DNA from: JBBPYR01 sp038199755
GTDB taxonomy: Bacteria; Chloroflexota; Ktedonobacteria; Ktedonobacterales; Ktedonobacteraceae
Assembly: GCA_038199755.1 (NCBI GenBank)
Contig: JBBPYR010000034.1
Span: forward strand, 1 to 16,821
Direction of reading: 5' to 3'
DNA length: 16,821 nt
Position numbers and translations under genes: made by a program. The notes beneath the pieces are model-generated. The model was not told the origin of the DNA and did not search any database. It saw only the letters and a program-made list of their open reading frames with translations. Positions 1-6,545 of this stretch are shown piece after piece. The first letter of the stretch is position 1; every line of letters begins with the position of its first letter.

Positions 1-375
1 GGGCCTTGCACCTGTGGCCGCACCAGTTTCCGTTTCCGCATCCTGGGTCGCAGCGACGACATGCTCCATGTGCGCGGCATCAACGTCTTCCCGACCGCTG
101 TTGGTAACACGCTGGCGCACCTTTCAACGCAACTTTCCGGCGAATTCCTGATTGTAGTCGATCAGCCGCCACCGCACCAATACCTGCGTGTGCGCGTGGA
201 ACTGGCACCAGACCAGTCGCTCGATCAAGTAGGCGACCTGCCACAACAAATCATCCATGCCCTACGCGAACGACTCAACTTCCGCGCCGAACCAGAACTC
301 GTACCCTACGGAACCCTCCCGCGCACAGAACAAAAAGCCCGCCGCGTCATCAAAACCTACGACACGAATCCGTAG
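1..375 (+). CDS. Phenylacetate-CoA ligase-like AMP-forming ligase, 3' end only
   Basis: The reading frame is open from base 1 and ends at TAG 373-375, giving the last 124 residues of a larger protein. The ATG at 61 is an internal methionine, not the start. The piece contains GRSDDMLHVRGINVFPT, the hinge and start of the small C-terminal domain (AMP-binding_C_2) typical of PaaK-type phenylacetate-CoA ligases. It closes with a basic stretch (PRTEQKARRVIKTYD) where this family carries its C-terminal lysine region. Family members activate aromatic acids to CoA thioesters through an acyl-adenylate in the cytoplasm. The enoyl-CoA hydratase 167 bp downstream fits a CoA-thioester catabolic pathway. 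The substrate cannot be fixed from this fragment; other aryl-acid ligases of the PaaK family are equally possible. Confidence 0.85.
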   Translation, partial: GPCTCGRTSFRFRILGRSDDMLHVRGINVFPTAVGNTLAHLSTQLSGEFLIVVDQPPPHQYLRVRVELAPDQSLDQVGDLPQQIIHALRERLNFRAEPELVPYGTLPRTEQKARRVIKTYDTNP

Positions 376-406
376 GGGCGGGGGCGGACGTGGACGAGGG
401 GCTGGG

Positions 407-486
407 ACCCTCTGGGTCGCCCGTGGGGTGGGGAAAACCTTGCCCATTGCTTAGGTTGATGTCTATGGTGAACCCTCTGGGTCGCC
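407..486. repeat. Pair of 15-bp direct repeats with hairpin potential
   Basis: The word ACCCTCTGGGTCGCC occurs at 407-421 and again at 472-486, 65 bp apart, in the gap between the ligase and hydratase genes. Each copy contains a small inverted repeat around a TCT loop (GACCC/GGGTC at 406-418; ACCC/GGGT at 472-482). The first copy sits in a very G-rich tract (375-434). There is no T-run, so these are not classical terminators. They look like members of a dispersed intergenic repeat family; that is inference, as no further copy lies in this window. Confidence 0.6.
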
Positions 487-542
487 TGCCGTACCTGTGA
501 ACAATTGATCCGTCGCAACAAAAACAAAAGGAGCCGTTTTCC

Positions 543-1325
543 ATGAGCAGCCAATCACTAGTCCTCTCAACCATCACCAATAAGATTGCCCGCATCGTCA
601 TGAATCGGCCCCGCGCCATGAACGCCATGAGCCGAGGCATGATAACCGAATTGCGTCAGACGCTGGAACAGGCCCAGCGCGATCCCAACGTATCAATCAT
701 CGTCCTCTCCGGTGCCGGAGGCAACTTCTGCGCTGGAGACGACCTTAAGGAATCGGAGCACCAGACCGCCGACGACTTCATGGCACTCATCATGGACCTG
801 CAACGACTGACACGCCTACTGCTCTTAGGCGAGAAGCCAACCATCGCCGCGGTGGATGGCTACGCCGTGGGTGGCGGCTTCGAGCTAGCCCTGGCCTGTG
901 ACTTTCGTATAGCCACAACACGAGCACGCATGGGCTGTGTAGAGGCCAGCGTGGGCATGGTCATCACCGGTGGCACCACCGTGCTGCTACCACTCCTCGT
1001 CGGGCAAACCATGGCACGCGAGATCATTCTGCTCGCCGATATCTTTGAGGCCAGCACCGCTCAGCAACTCGGACTGTTGCACCGCCTGACCGAGCCAGAG
1101 CAACTGGACGCCGCCGTGCAAGCTCTGACCGACAAACTGCTGAGCCGCGCCCCCATCGCCGTGCGCGAAAGCAAGCAACTACTCAACCGCCCGCTTGAAG
1201 TCGAGTTAGAGCGAGCCTTCCAAAACGAAATTGAAGCCATCATGCGCTGCTTCGGCACCGCCGATGCCCACGAAGCAACTGTTGCTTTCCGCGAAAAACG
1301 TCCACCCATCTTCACGGGGAAGTAG
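543..1325 (+). CDS. Enoyl-CoA hydratase/isomerase family protein
   Basis: This is a 260-residue crotonase-fold enzyme, the usual family length. It probably hydrates a trans-2-enoyl-CoA (or isomerises it) in fatty acid or phenylacetate-type degradation. The oxyanion-hole segments are FCAGDDLKE (62-70) and GYAVGGGFELA (106-116). Glu114 in GGGFEL and Glu134 in CVEASVG lie 20 residues apart, matching the catalytic Glu144 and Glu164 of rat mitochondrial hydratase, so hydratase chemistry is likely. The C-terminus (AFREKRPPIFTGK) is also typical. The ATG is supported by AAGGAG at 528-533, 9 bases upstream. It follows the CoA ligase fragment in the same direction, and its stop is one base from the stop of the convergent gene. 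PaaF/PaaG-like or a general crotonase cannot be distinguished. Confidence 0.92.
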   Translation: MSSQSLVLSTITNKIARIVMNRPRAMNAMSRGMITELRQTLEQAQRDPNVSIIVLSGAGGNFCAGDDLKESEHQTADDFMALIMDLQRLTRLLLLGEKPTIAAVDGYAVGGGFELALACDFRIATTRARMGCVEASVGMVITGGTTVLLPLLVGQTMAREIILLADIFEASTAQQLGLLHRLTEPEQLDAAVQALTDKLLSRAPIAVRESKQLLNRPLEVELERAFQNEIEAIMRCFGTADAHEATVAFREKRPPIFTGK

Positions 1326-1326
1326 C

Positions 1327-1917
1327 CTACTGCACCACAACATTCAAAAGAACCACCCAATACTGAACCGATTGCAAAATCAAACCAACCAACAGAATCA
1401 TTGTGCCAAACGCGCCCAGCCGCCGCGCTGGTAAATTATCGGCCCACCATTCTACAAACGGGCTGAAAACACTTATGATGGCACTGACCGTGCCAGCCAC
1501 AACGCCAAAAAGGAGACCGAAGCCAAGCGCACCATTGCCATTATGAACGAGCAGTGCCGCAATCGCCCCGGCCAGCACGGTCGAGCTACCTCGTGATGCC
1601 GAGGCGATCAATTCGCGTGGACGCAATTGCGGTTTGACGCGTGGTTGATAGGCATCGATGGGCGAGAGCCGAAACGCGTATACGGCCATCAGGCCGATAC
1701 CGCTCAGAAGGCCGAAGTATAGCCCGAATAGCGGTCCAATGAGCAGTGCTCCCGCAAGGCCAAAAACCATGCCGCACAGGAAACCGAACACAAACGGAAA
1801 CCATTGATCGTAAGCGTGAGATTGCTCACGCGCTCGATCCAACGTGACATGTGTAAACTCAAGCTCCAACACTATTCCCAGTCCCACCCCTACCACTAGT
1901 GCTAACTCAATACTCAA
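1327..1917 (-). CDS. Small multi-pass membrane protein of unknown function, 5' end uncertain
   Basis: This frame encodes 196 residues with about four or five hydrophobic segments rich in Gly, Leu and Phe (near residues 1-18, 42-82, 113-150 and 170-194). They are separated by a charged stretch RPRELIASASRGSS (about 102-115). I do not recognise a named family. Gly-rich membrane halves like this occur at the C-terminus of some large NTPase-membrane proteins, so this may be a detached remnant. The proposed start is TTG at 1915-1917 with no visible Shine-Dalgarno. The frame stays open and hydrophobic upstream to a stop at 1978-1980 without any ATG or GTG. The true 5' end may therefore be lost or lie at a rare codon. 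It converges on the hydratase gene with one base between the stops. Confidence 0.55.
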   Translation of the reverse strand: MSIELALVVGVGLGIVLELEFTHVTLDRAREQSHAYDQWFPFVFGFLCGMVFGLAGALLIGPLFGLYFGLLSGIGLMAVYAFRLSPIDAYQPRVKPQLRPRELIASASRGSSTVLAGAIAALLVHNGNGALGFGLLFGVVAGTVSAIISVFSPFVEWWADNLPARRLGAFGTMILLVGLILQSVQYWVVLLNVVVQ

Positions 1918-2054
1918 AAGAAAAATAATTGTGACAAAGACGGCATGGTCTTTGAGAGCCAGAACGAGGAGAATTCGCTAGTAGAGGAGACAGAAACTTC
2001 TTTTAGCAGATGAAGCGTTTTGTAGATGTTACAATGCTGATAGCAAGCTACTCA

Positions 2055-2176
2055 TTGCTGACTGCCTGAGCGCAGCGCACTCCTTACAGTCAGATGAGCG
2101 AAGCTAGCCACGATAGTGGCGTTTCTGACTGACTTACAAGAAGAAGCGATAGCTTCGTTGGCAGTCTGAATAGCAA
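2055..2176. other. Fold-back intergenic segment with nested and competing inverted repeats
   Basis: In the 285-bp gap 1918-2202 several inverted repeats nest. The outer arms are TTGCT+GACTGCC (2055-2066) against GGCAGTC and AGCAA (2160-2166, 2172-2176), with a 5-nt bulge. Inside them CAGTCAGA (2087-2094) pairs with TCTGACTG (2124-2131), enclosing a GCCAC-GATA-GTGGC hairpin (2107-2120). A further pair, CGAAGCTA (2099-2106) and TAGCTTCG (2150-2157), would cross the second stem, so the two folds exclude each other or form a pseudoknot. It ends 26 bases before the start of the truncated oxidase. It could be a 5'-UTR regulatory structure, a small RNA or a miniature mobile element. It lacks the TPP-riboswitch signature. 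The rest of the gap (1918-2054) shows nothing I can name. Confidence 0.45.
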
Positions 2177-2202
2177 ACTGAATAAGATCGAGGAGCAGCA
2201 TT

Positions 2203-2508
2203 ATGGATAACAAGCCATCGACGGATGTCGCTATTATTGGCGGAGGTGTTATTGGCTGTTCTATTGCCTATCACCTGAGTAAAGTTGGCGTCTCTGCCAC
2301 TATCATAGAACGAGCAGAGATTGCCGCCGAAGCTTCTAGTGCCGCCGCAGGCTTACTGGCTCCGGCAGAGGTGCTAATTGGCCCAAAGGCAGGTGCCGAC
2401 CTCTTTTTGGCGAGTTGGTTAAAAACGCCTGCACTCATCGCAGAGATTGAAGTGGTGAGTGGCCTTGATCCAGCCATTCAGTATCGGACGCTTTCTCTCG
2501 TGAAGTAG
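2203..2508 (+). pseudogene. Truncated FAD-dependent oxidoreductase (ThiO/glycine oxidase-like), N-terminal part only
   Basis: The 101-residue product opens with a Rossmann FAD-binding motif: DVAIIGGGVIGCSIAYHL, with GGGVIG at about residues 13-18. An acidic residue (Glu36) ends the second strand in TIIERAE, followed by EASSAAAGLLAPAE (43-56). This pattern is characteristic of glycine oxidase ThiO and related D-amino-acid oxidases, which are about 360-390 residues long. The substrate domain and the C-terminal FAD-binding part are absent, so it cannot be a working oxidase. Translation initiation looks intact (AGGAG 2191-2195, 7 bases before ATG 2203). The frame ends at TAG 2506-2508 just where the next gene's Shine-Dalgarno begins, and no continuation is found in another frame. 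The likely cause is a deletion that joined this 5' end to DUF2252. Confidence 0.75.
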
Positions 2509-2512
2509 GAGG
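2507..2512 (+). promoter_or_regulatory. AGGAGG ribosome binding site overlapping the upstream stop codon
   Basis: AGGAGG at 2507-2512 shares its first two bases with the TAG stop (2506-2508) of the truncated oxidase and lies 6 bases before the ATG at 2519. Ribosomes ending on the short frame would be placed to start the next gene, so translational coupling is plausible. Confidence 0.8.
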
Positions 2513-2518
2513 TCAATT

Positions 2519-3895
2519 ATGCCTGAATTCGACGTTTCTTTACACGCAGAGCCCAACGTGGGAACACTGGCTGATCGTCGTGCCGCTGGCAGAGCACTTC
2601 GTAACAAGGTGCCTCGTTCCAGCCATGCCCAATGGACTGCCGCGACCGACCGCCCTGACCCGCTGAGTTTGTTGGCAGACCAGAACCGCTCGCGTTTACA
2701 GCAGCTTGTACCGCTCCGTTATGCACGCATGGTCGTCTCGCCCTTCACCTTTCTGCGTGGCTCGGCAATCGTGATGGCACAGGACCTCGCCACAACACCC
2801 GTCACGGGCATCCAGGTGCAGGTGTGTGGCGATGCTCACCTCAGCAATTTTGGTATCTATGCCACACCGGAACGCAACCAAGTCTTCGATGTCAATGATT
2901 TTGACGAGACCTTGCCCGGACCGTGGGAATGGGACCTCAAACGCTTTGTCGCCAGCATCGTGGTTGCTGGCCGTACCAATGCCTTCCCTGCCGCCACGAA
3001 TAGGCAAGCGGTGTTGCATGCTATCCATTCCTATCGCGAGCATATGTGGAAGTATAGCGAGATGCACTACATCGATGTCTGGTATTCGCGTATCGACTAC
3101 GAAAGCTCGCTTCAATTCGTGCGCCGTGACTTTCGTTGGTACATTGACAAACAACGCGAAAAATCGCGCCAACGCTCGCGCCTCCAAGCATTCCCCAAAC
3201 TCGCGATGCCAGTGGCTGGTCAGTATCGCATTAAGGATGATCCTCCGCTGATTGTGCATCTTGATGATGAGGAATTGAACCAACAATTAAAAGAACTGGT
3301 GCTGAGCTACCGCCCAACTGTACAGGAGGATCGGCGCGTGCTGCTCAGCAAATACCGCTGCGTGGATGTCGCCCAGAAAGTCGTCGGCGTGGGGAGCGTT
3401 GGTACGCGCTGTTACGTTGTTTTGTTACTTGGCAATGATAGCAGTGACCCGCTTTTCCTGCAAATCAAGCAGGCGCAGAACTCTGTGCTTGAACAACACC
3501 TCGGCCCAAGTGATTACCCCAATCATGGGCAGCGCGTCGTGTGTGGGCAGCGTCTCATGCAGGCAGCCAGCGACCTCTTTCTTGGCTGGACACGGCTAGG
3601 TCCCACCGACTACTATATACGCCAACTACGAGACATGAAGCTGTCAGTAAATCTTGAAACGCTGAGCCCCGAAGGCTTTATTGAGTATTGCCGTTTTTGT
3701 GGCTGGGCTTTGGCGCGTGCTCACGCCCGTTCCGGCGACTCCGCGCAGATCAGTGGCTATCTAGGCAGAAGCGACGCGTTTGATCGTGCGTTGGCAACCT
3801 TCGCCGAGACCTACGCAGACCAAACCACACGCGATCATGCCGCACTCGCCGCCGCTATGCAGGCCGATCAGCACACTCAGTATCCACCTCCCTAA
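2519..3895 (+). CDS. DUF2252 family protein
   Basis: This 458-residue protein has the full set of DUF2252 signatures. They are RRAAGRALRNKVPRSSHAQW (20-39), RYARMVVSPFTFLRG (67-81), GDAHLSNFG (104-112), FDVNDFDET (123-131), PWEWDLKRFVAS (135-146) and a C-terminal GWALARAHARSGD near 395-407. The GDAHLSNFG and DVNDFDE motifs resemble the catalytic loop and metal-binding aspartate of the aminoglycoside-phosphotransferase/protein-kinase-like fold, so ATP-dependent phosphotransfer has been suspected for the family. The substrate is unknown. The length is normal and the start is fixed by the AGGAGG at 2507-2512. It may be cotranscribed with the oxidase fragment upstream. Function beyond the family name is inference. 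Confidence 0.9.
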   Translation: MPEFDVSLHAEPNVGTLADRRAAGRALRNKVPRSSHAQWTAATDRPDPLSLLADQNRSRLQQLVPLRYARMVVSPFTFLRGSAIVMAQDLATTPVTGIQVQVCGDAHLSNFGIYATPERNQVFDVNDFDETLPGPWEWDLKRFVASIVVAGRTNAFPAATNRQAVLHAIHSYREHMWKYSEMHYIDVWYSRIDYESSLQFVRRDFRWYIDKQREKSRQRSRLQAFPKLAMPVAGQYRIKDDPPLIVHLDDEELNQQLKELVLSYRPTVQEDRRVLLSKYRCVDVAQKVVGVGSVGTRCYVVLLLGNDSSDPLFLQIKQAQNSVLEQHLGPSDYPNHGQRVVCGQRLMQAASDLFLGWTRLGPTDYYIRQLRDMKLSVNLETLSPEGFIEYCRFCGWALARAHARSGDSAQISGYLGRSDAFDRALATFAETYADQTTRDHAALAAAMQADQHTQYPPP

Positions 3896-3954
3896 ACTGA
3901 CCAACATCCAGTTGATAAAGCAGATGGAACTTTCCCCCTCTCTCCTTCGTACTA

Positions 3955-3984
3955 ATTTATATAGAACATAGGTTCTATATAAAT
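3955..3984. promoter_or_regulatory. Perfect 13-bp inverted repeat with SOS-box-like core, candidate LexA operator
   Basis: ATTTATATAGAAC (3955-3967) and its exact reverse complement GTTCTATATAAAT (3972-3984) flank a 4-bp spacer, ATAG. The core GAAC-ATAG-GTTC (3964-3975) fits GAAC-N4-GTTC, the known LexA/DinR box of Bacillus and many other Gram-positive-type bacteria. It lies 45 bp before the start of the primase-like gene, where repression would be effective, and its arms contain TATA-rich -10-like words. It has no T-run, so it is a poor terminator candidate for DUF2252. A different dimeric repressor using this long AT-rich palindrome is the main alternative. Confidence 0.55.
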
Positions 3985-4014
3985 AGAGCGTTGGTTAGCG
4001 TTTCTGCCAAGAGG

Positions 4015-4022
4015 AAAGGAGG
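4015..4022 (+). promoter_or_regulatory. AAAGGAGG ribosome binding site that decides the primase start
   Basis: AAAGGAGG lies 7 bases before ATG 4030. It selects this start over the in-frame TTG at 3991, which has no comparable site and directly follows the operator palindrome. Confidence 0.85.
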
Positions 4023-4029
4023 ATATTGC

Positions 4030-5130
4030 ATGATGACTGTTACCACGCGACGTGGGAAGCGTATCGATCTCATCTCACTACGTGAACTGCGAGACCCTAT
4101 TACGGTAGGGCTGTATGTACGTGCTTACTGCCCTATTCATCATAGCGATCATCAACGCTCTCTCTCAATCAATCGTAAAACTGGTTGGGGTCATTGCTTC
4201 AATGCTGCTTGTCAGGCTGCCGTGTTGGTCGAGGAATGGAATCCCAGAGTCGCGGCAAACATCACCCATCGCTCATTATCAGGAACTGCCTCTATTCCTA
4301 CTCCTGCTTTAGAAGCACCGTTGCCACCAGCAAAACCACCTCTAGCCCGTCAACCCGTGCTCTTATATCCACTAAAAGAAACACCGCAGTGGCAGCAAGA
4401 CGAACTGCATACGTTGCGATCTGTCAGGAGAGCTTTGCGCCAATCGCTGGCATATGCTTCTCGTGCCGAGGAGTACTTATATGTACGCGGCATTACGCGT
4501 GAGGTCGCGATGGCGGCTGGTGTCGGCTACTTCTCGCGTAAGATACTTGGCCTACTGGGAAATGAGGAGCGACACCGCATTGAGCGTTGGACGGATCGCG
4601 TGATTTTTCCCTTGGTCTCTCCCGTAGGAGAGGGCTATATAGGACGTACCTTGTGGGGCTGGCGATCAGGTATGGACGAAAATCAACACAAAGTTCTACT
4701 CGATAGAGTGGAAGGTCCGAAACGCTGGGTGAAGACAAATCCAGCTGGCTGGTTCAGCATTCCTTTGTATCAACTCGCTGAACAGATTATTCTGGTTGAA
4801 GGAGGATTTGATCGTCTGGCTTTGCTATCCGCAGGCTTCGATCCCTCGACTGTTGTCGCTCTGGTCGGAACCGCGGCTCCGCTTGATTGGTTCCCACCCC
4901 AAGTCAAAGACGTTGTGCTCGCCCTTGATGGCGATCAAGGTGGCAACTCAGCGACCACGCGTCTCGCCGAGCAGCTCACCCAAGCTGGTTTTGCTGTTAG
5001 TATCTGTCAACCTAAACAGGATCGCTGGGGCAAGGATTGGAACGAGCGTTGGCGCACATTAGGAGAAGAGGGGATACAGCCACTTGCGGAGGCATATAGC
5101 TCTGTATGCAGATGGGCGCGGTCTGCATAG
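4030..5130 (+). CDS. Small DNA primase-like protein (CHC2-type zinc finger + TOPRIM)
   Basis: From ATG 4030 the product has 366 residues, against roughly 600 for chromosomal DnaG. A zinc-finger segment spans 34-61: C34-P-I-H37 and then HC56FNAAC61. This reads C-x2-H-x18-C-x4-C rather than the usual C-x2-C second knuckle. A Pro/Ala-rich linker follows (about 89-120). Residues 147-212 resemble the N-terminal part of the DnaG catalytic core (EEYLYVRGIT, then RVIFPLVSPVGEGYIGR). The TOPRIM domain has E257-G in LVEGGFD and D300/D302 in LALDGDQGG, the metal-binding set, and ends with GKDWNERW. No DnaB-interaction domain is present. It probably makes primers or is a replication accessory of a plasmid, phage or integrated element. 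It stands alone, and the upstream palindrome suggests damage control. Primase activity is inferred. Confidence 0.82.
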   Translation: MMTVTTRRGKRIDLISLRELRDPITVGLYVRAYCPIHHSDHQRSLSINRKTGWGHCFNAACQAAVLVEEWNPRVAANITHRSLSGTASIPTPALEAPLPPAKPPLARQPVLLYPLKETPQWQQDELHTLRSVRRALRQSLAYASRAEEYLYVRGITREVAMAAGVGYFSRKILGLLGNEERHRIERWTDRVIFPLVSPVGEGYIGRTLWGWRSGMDENQHKVLLDRVEGPKRWVKTNPAGWFSIPLYQLAEQIILVEGGFDRLALLSAGFDPSTVVALVGTAAPLDWFPPQVKDVVLALDGDQGGNSATTRLAEQLTQAGFAVSICQPKQDRWGKDWNERWRTLGEEGIQPLAEAYSSVCRWARSA

Positions 5131-5171
5131 TGCCAACTTGTGGCTATATTCCAGCTATGCTTGTGTCTTGC

Positions 5172-6365
5172 TCAGCTTTGCAGCGTGTTCACATAATCGC
5201 TGGGTAGCTTACAGTTGCTATACAGATTTGCCAGTAACTGCTCCTGCGCCTCAACGCGAACCTTGCCCGTTGCACACGTCATTTCCAGCACACGCGCGCC
5301 CATCACTAGGTCTTGACGTAACGGTTTAGGATGTCCGTTAGTATCAAGGATGCCCATCGGCCAGAACTGCGTTTGCCCCGATTGAAAGAAATCTTTTCCG
5401 CTGAAGTAAAAAAACGGTACCTGGAAACGCAGGGCCGTCTGCACATCCGTAATCAGCGTCAGGATATGCGAGATTGCGATCACACTCTTACTGCTCGCGT
5501 CAATGCCGCAGCCATCCACACATCCCGTACCTTCTATCACCCACAGATGTTTGCCCAAATCACCACTATTAATGCTCACATGTAACTGCCCTGCCCAGAA
5601 GTTGAAGAGTTGGGCTAGGTTATTGGTATCTGCATTGGGATAGCCATTATGCCAGCTATCAATCAGACCGAGTATCTGTGTATGCCAATCCCACTTGCCG
5701 CCCGTTTGTGCAGATTGCGTGGTTTGTGTGGTTTGTGTGGGTTGCTGAGATGGCTGCATCGTATTCATGGCCGTTTGCAAGTCGTTCAGGTATTGCACCT
5801 GGGCCGCTAATTTTGCATCATCGTTGGGTACCACAAGCGGGTCCATCGCACCAATAATGATGGGGATGTCAGGACGTACCGCGTGCATGGCATCGCGGCA
5901 CAACACAAAAAACTTTGCAAAAACCGCTGGCTGTATATATGTGGTGGATTTACTCTGCTTCATTTGTTCATTGCCGCATTGTACGGCGTCTGCCCCTCCC
6001 TGGGCCGCGTCATTCAATTTGCTGGTATTAAAAAGGCCAGGGCCATTGAACTGACAGTATGAAAGCAGTACATGCACCCCTTCCTGATGATAGCGTTGTA
6101 TGGTGGTCTTCAGCACTTGCCCTCTCAAACTACTTTCGACACAGGTTGGATAGCTCAAACGCACCCAGGGAATACCTGCATAGGATGTGAGGGGTGTTTG
6201 GGCGTCTCCCTGAACACCAAGAATCGGTTCTGGCTCAAGCTTAGTTGATGGTGTCACAATCGGTTTTGGCTGTCCTCCCCCCAGAATACTCCCTGCCTGG
6301 CATGCGCTGAGCAAGAGCCCGCTCGTCAGAAGCAGCGCAAGCAGCATAAAAATCCGCTTTTCCAA
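5172..6365 (-). CDS. Secreted lipoprotein with clan GH-A glycoside hydrolase-like features
   Basis: This is a 397-residue protein. It has a lipoprotein signal: basic MEKR, a hydrophobic stretch to residue 18, and lipobox L19-S-A-C22. It should therefore be anchored outside the cytoplasmic membrane by Cys22. The body looks like a TIM-barrel hydrolase. VQCGNEQ places Glu133 after an Asn at the expected end of strand 4 (acid/base), and LWVIEGTG places Glu278 at strand 7 (nucleophile). The aromatic-rich PFFYFSGKDFF segment follows. These assignments are by pattern only; no specific GH family is claimed. A Gln/Thr-rich insert (about 204-220) sits mid-barrel. The start is TTG 6363-6365, backed by AAAGGAG (6374-6380) 8 bases upstream; the next Met is residue 7. 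It runs divergent from the aminotransferase and convergent with the primase-like gene. Confidence 0.75.
   Translation of the reverse strand: MEKRIFMLLALLLTSGLLLSACQAGSILGGGQPKPIVTPSTKLEPEPILGVQGDAQTPLTSYAGIPWVRLSYPTCVESSLRGQVLKTTIQRYHQEGVHVLLSYCQFNGPGLFNTSKLNDAAQGGADAVQCGNEQMKQSKSTTYIQPAVFAKFFVLCRDAMHAVRPDIPIIIGAMDPLVVPNDDAKLAAQVQYLNDLQTAMNTMQPSQQPTQTTQTTQSAQTGGKWDWHTQILGLIDSWHNGYPNADTNNLAQLFNFWAGQLHVSINSGDLGKHLWVIEGTGCVDGCGIDASSKSVIAISHILTLITDVQTALRFQVPFFYFSGKDFFQSGQTQFWPMGILDTNGHPKPLRQDLVMGARVLEMTCATGKVRVEAQEQLLANLYSNCKLPSDYVNTLQS
5721..5738. repeat. 9-bp tandem repeat inside the lipoprotein gene
   Basis: GGTTTGTGT is repeated twice exactly (5721-5729, 5730-5738) with degenerate copies on both sides. 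On the minus strand it encodes the QTTQTTQ core of the Gln/Thr-rich insert. In-frame 9-bp units could change copy number without breaking the frame. Confidence 0.7.
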
Positions 6366-6373
6366 GCTTCTCT

Positions 6374-6380
6374 CTCCTTT
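6374..6380 (-). promoter_or_regulatory. Ribosome binding site supporting the TTG start of the lipoprotein gene
   Basis: The minus strand reads AAAGGAG here, 8 bases before the TTG at 6365-6363. Nothing comparable precedes the next ATG at 6347, so the rare start codon is preferred. Confidence 0.75.
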
Positions 6381-6545
6381 TATCTTTACATGATGACTTG
6401 CAAGCTTCGTTGCTTTGAGACATATAATACAAACATTAGAGTATCTTACTTAATAGACGCCAGACAGACACAAGTTGAGGACAGAAAAATACAATCAAAC
6501 GGCAATACTACTGATAGTACGTTGCGTGCATGAAAAGAGTAGCTG

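Noticed and set aside
2055..2202. TPP riboswitch before the ThiO-like fragment
   Set aside because: ThiO genes are often under TPP control, but the conserved CUGAGA and CCUGAUCUGG-type elements are absent here.
2696..3286. 196-codon open frame on the minus strand inside DUF2252
   Set aside because: It is fully antisense to a gene with strong family motifs, has no recognisable domain and looks like a codon-bias shadow.
3955..3984. Rho-independent terminator of DUF2252
   Set aside because: The stem is AT-rich and no T-run follows it; an operator is a better reading.
3991..4029. TTG-started 13-residue extension of the primase-like protein
   Set aside because: A strong AAAGGAGG lies 7 bases before ATG 4030, while the TTG has no site and abuts the operator palindrome.
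6398..6428. Promoter TTGCAA-19-TATAAT for the aminotransferase
   Set aside because: The -10 word is perfect, but the -35 match is poor and the 19-bp spacing is too long to be convincing.
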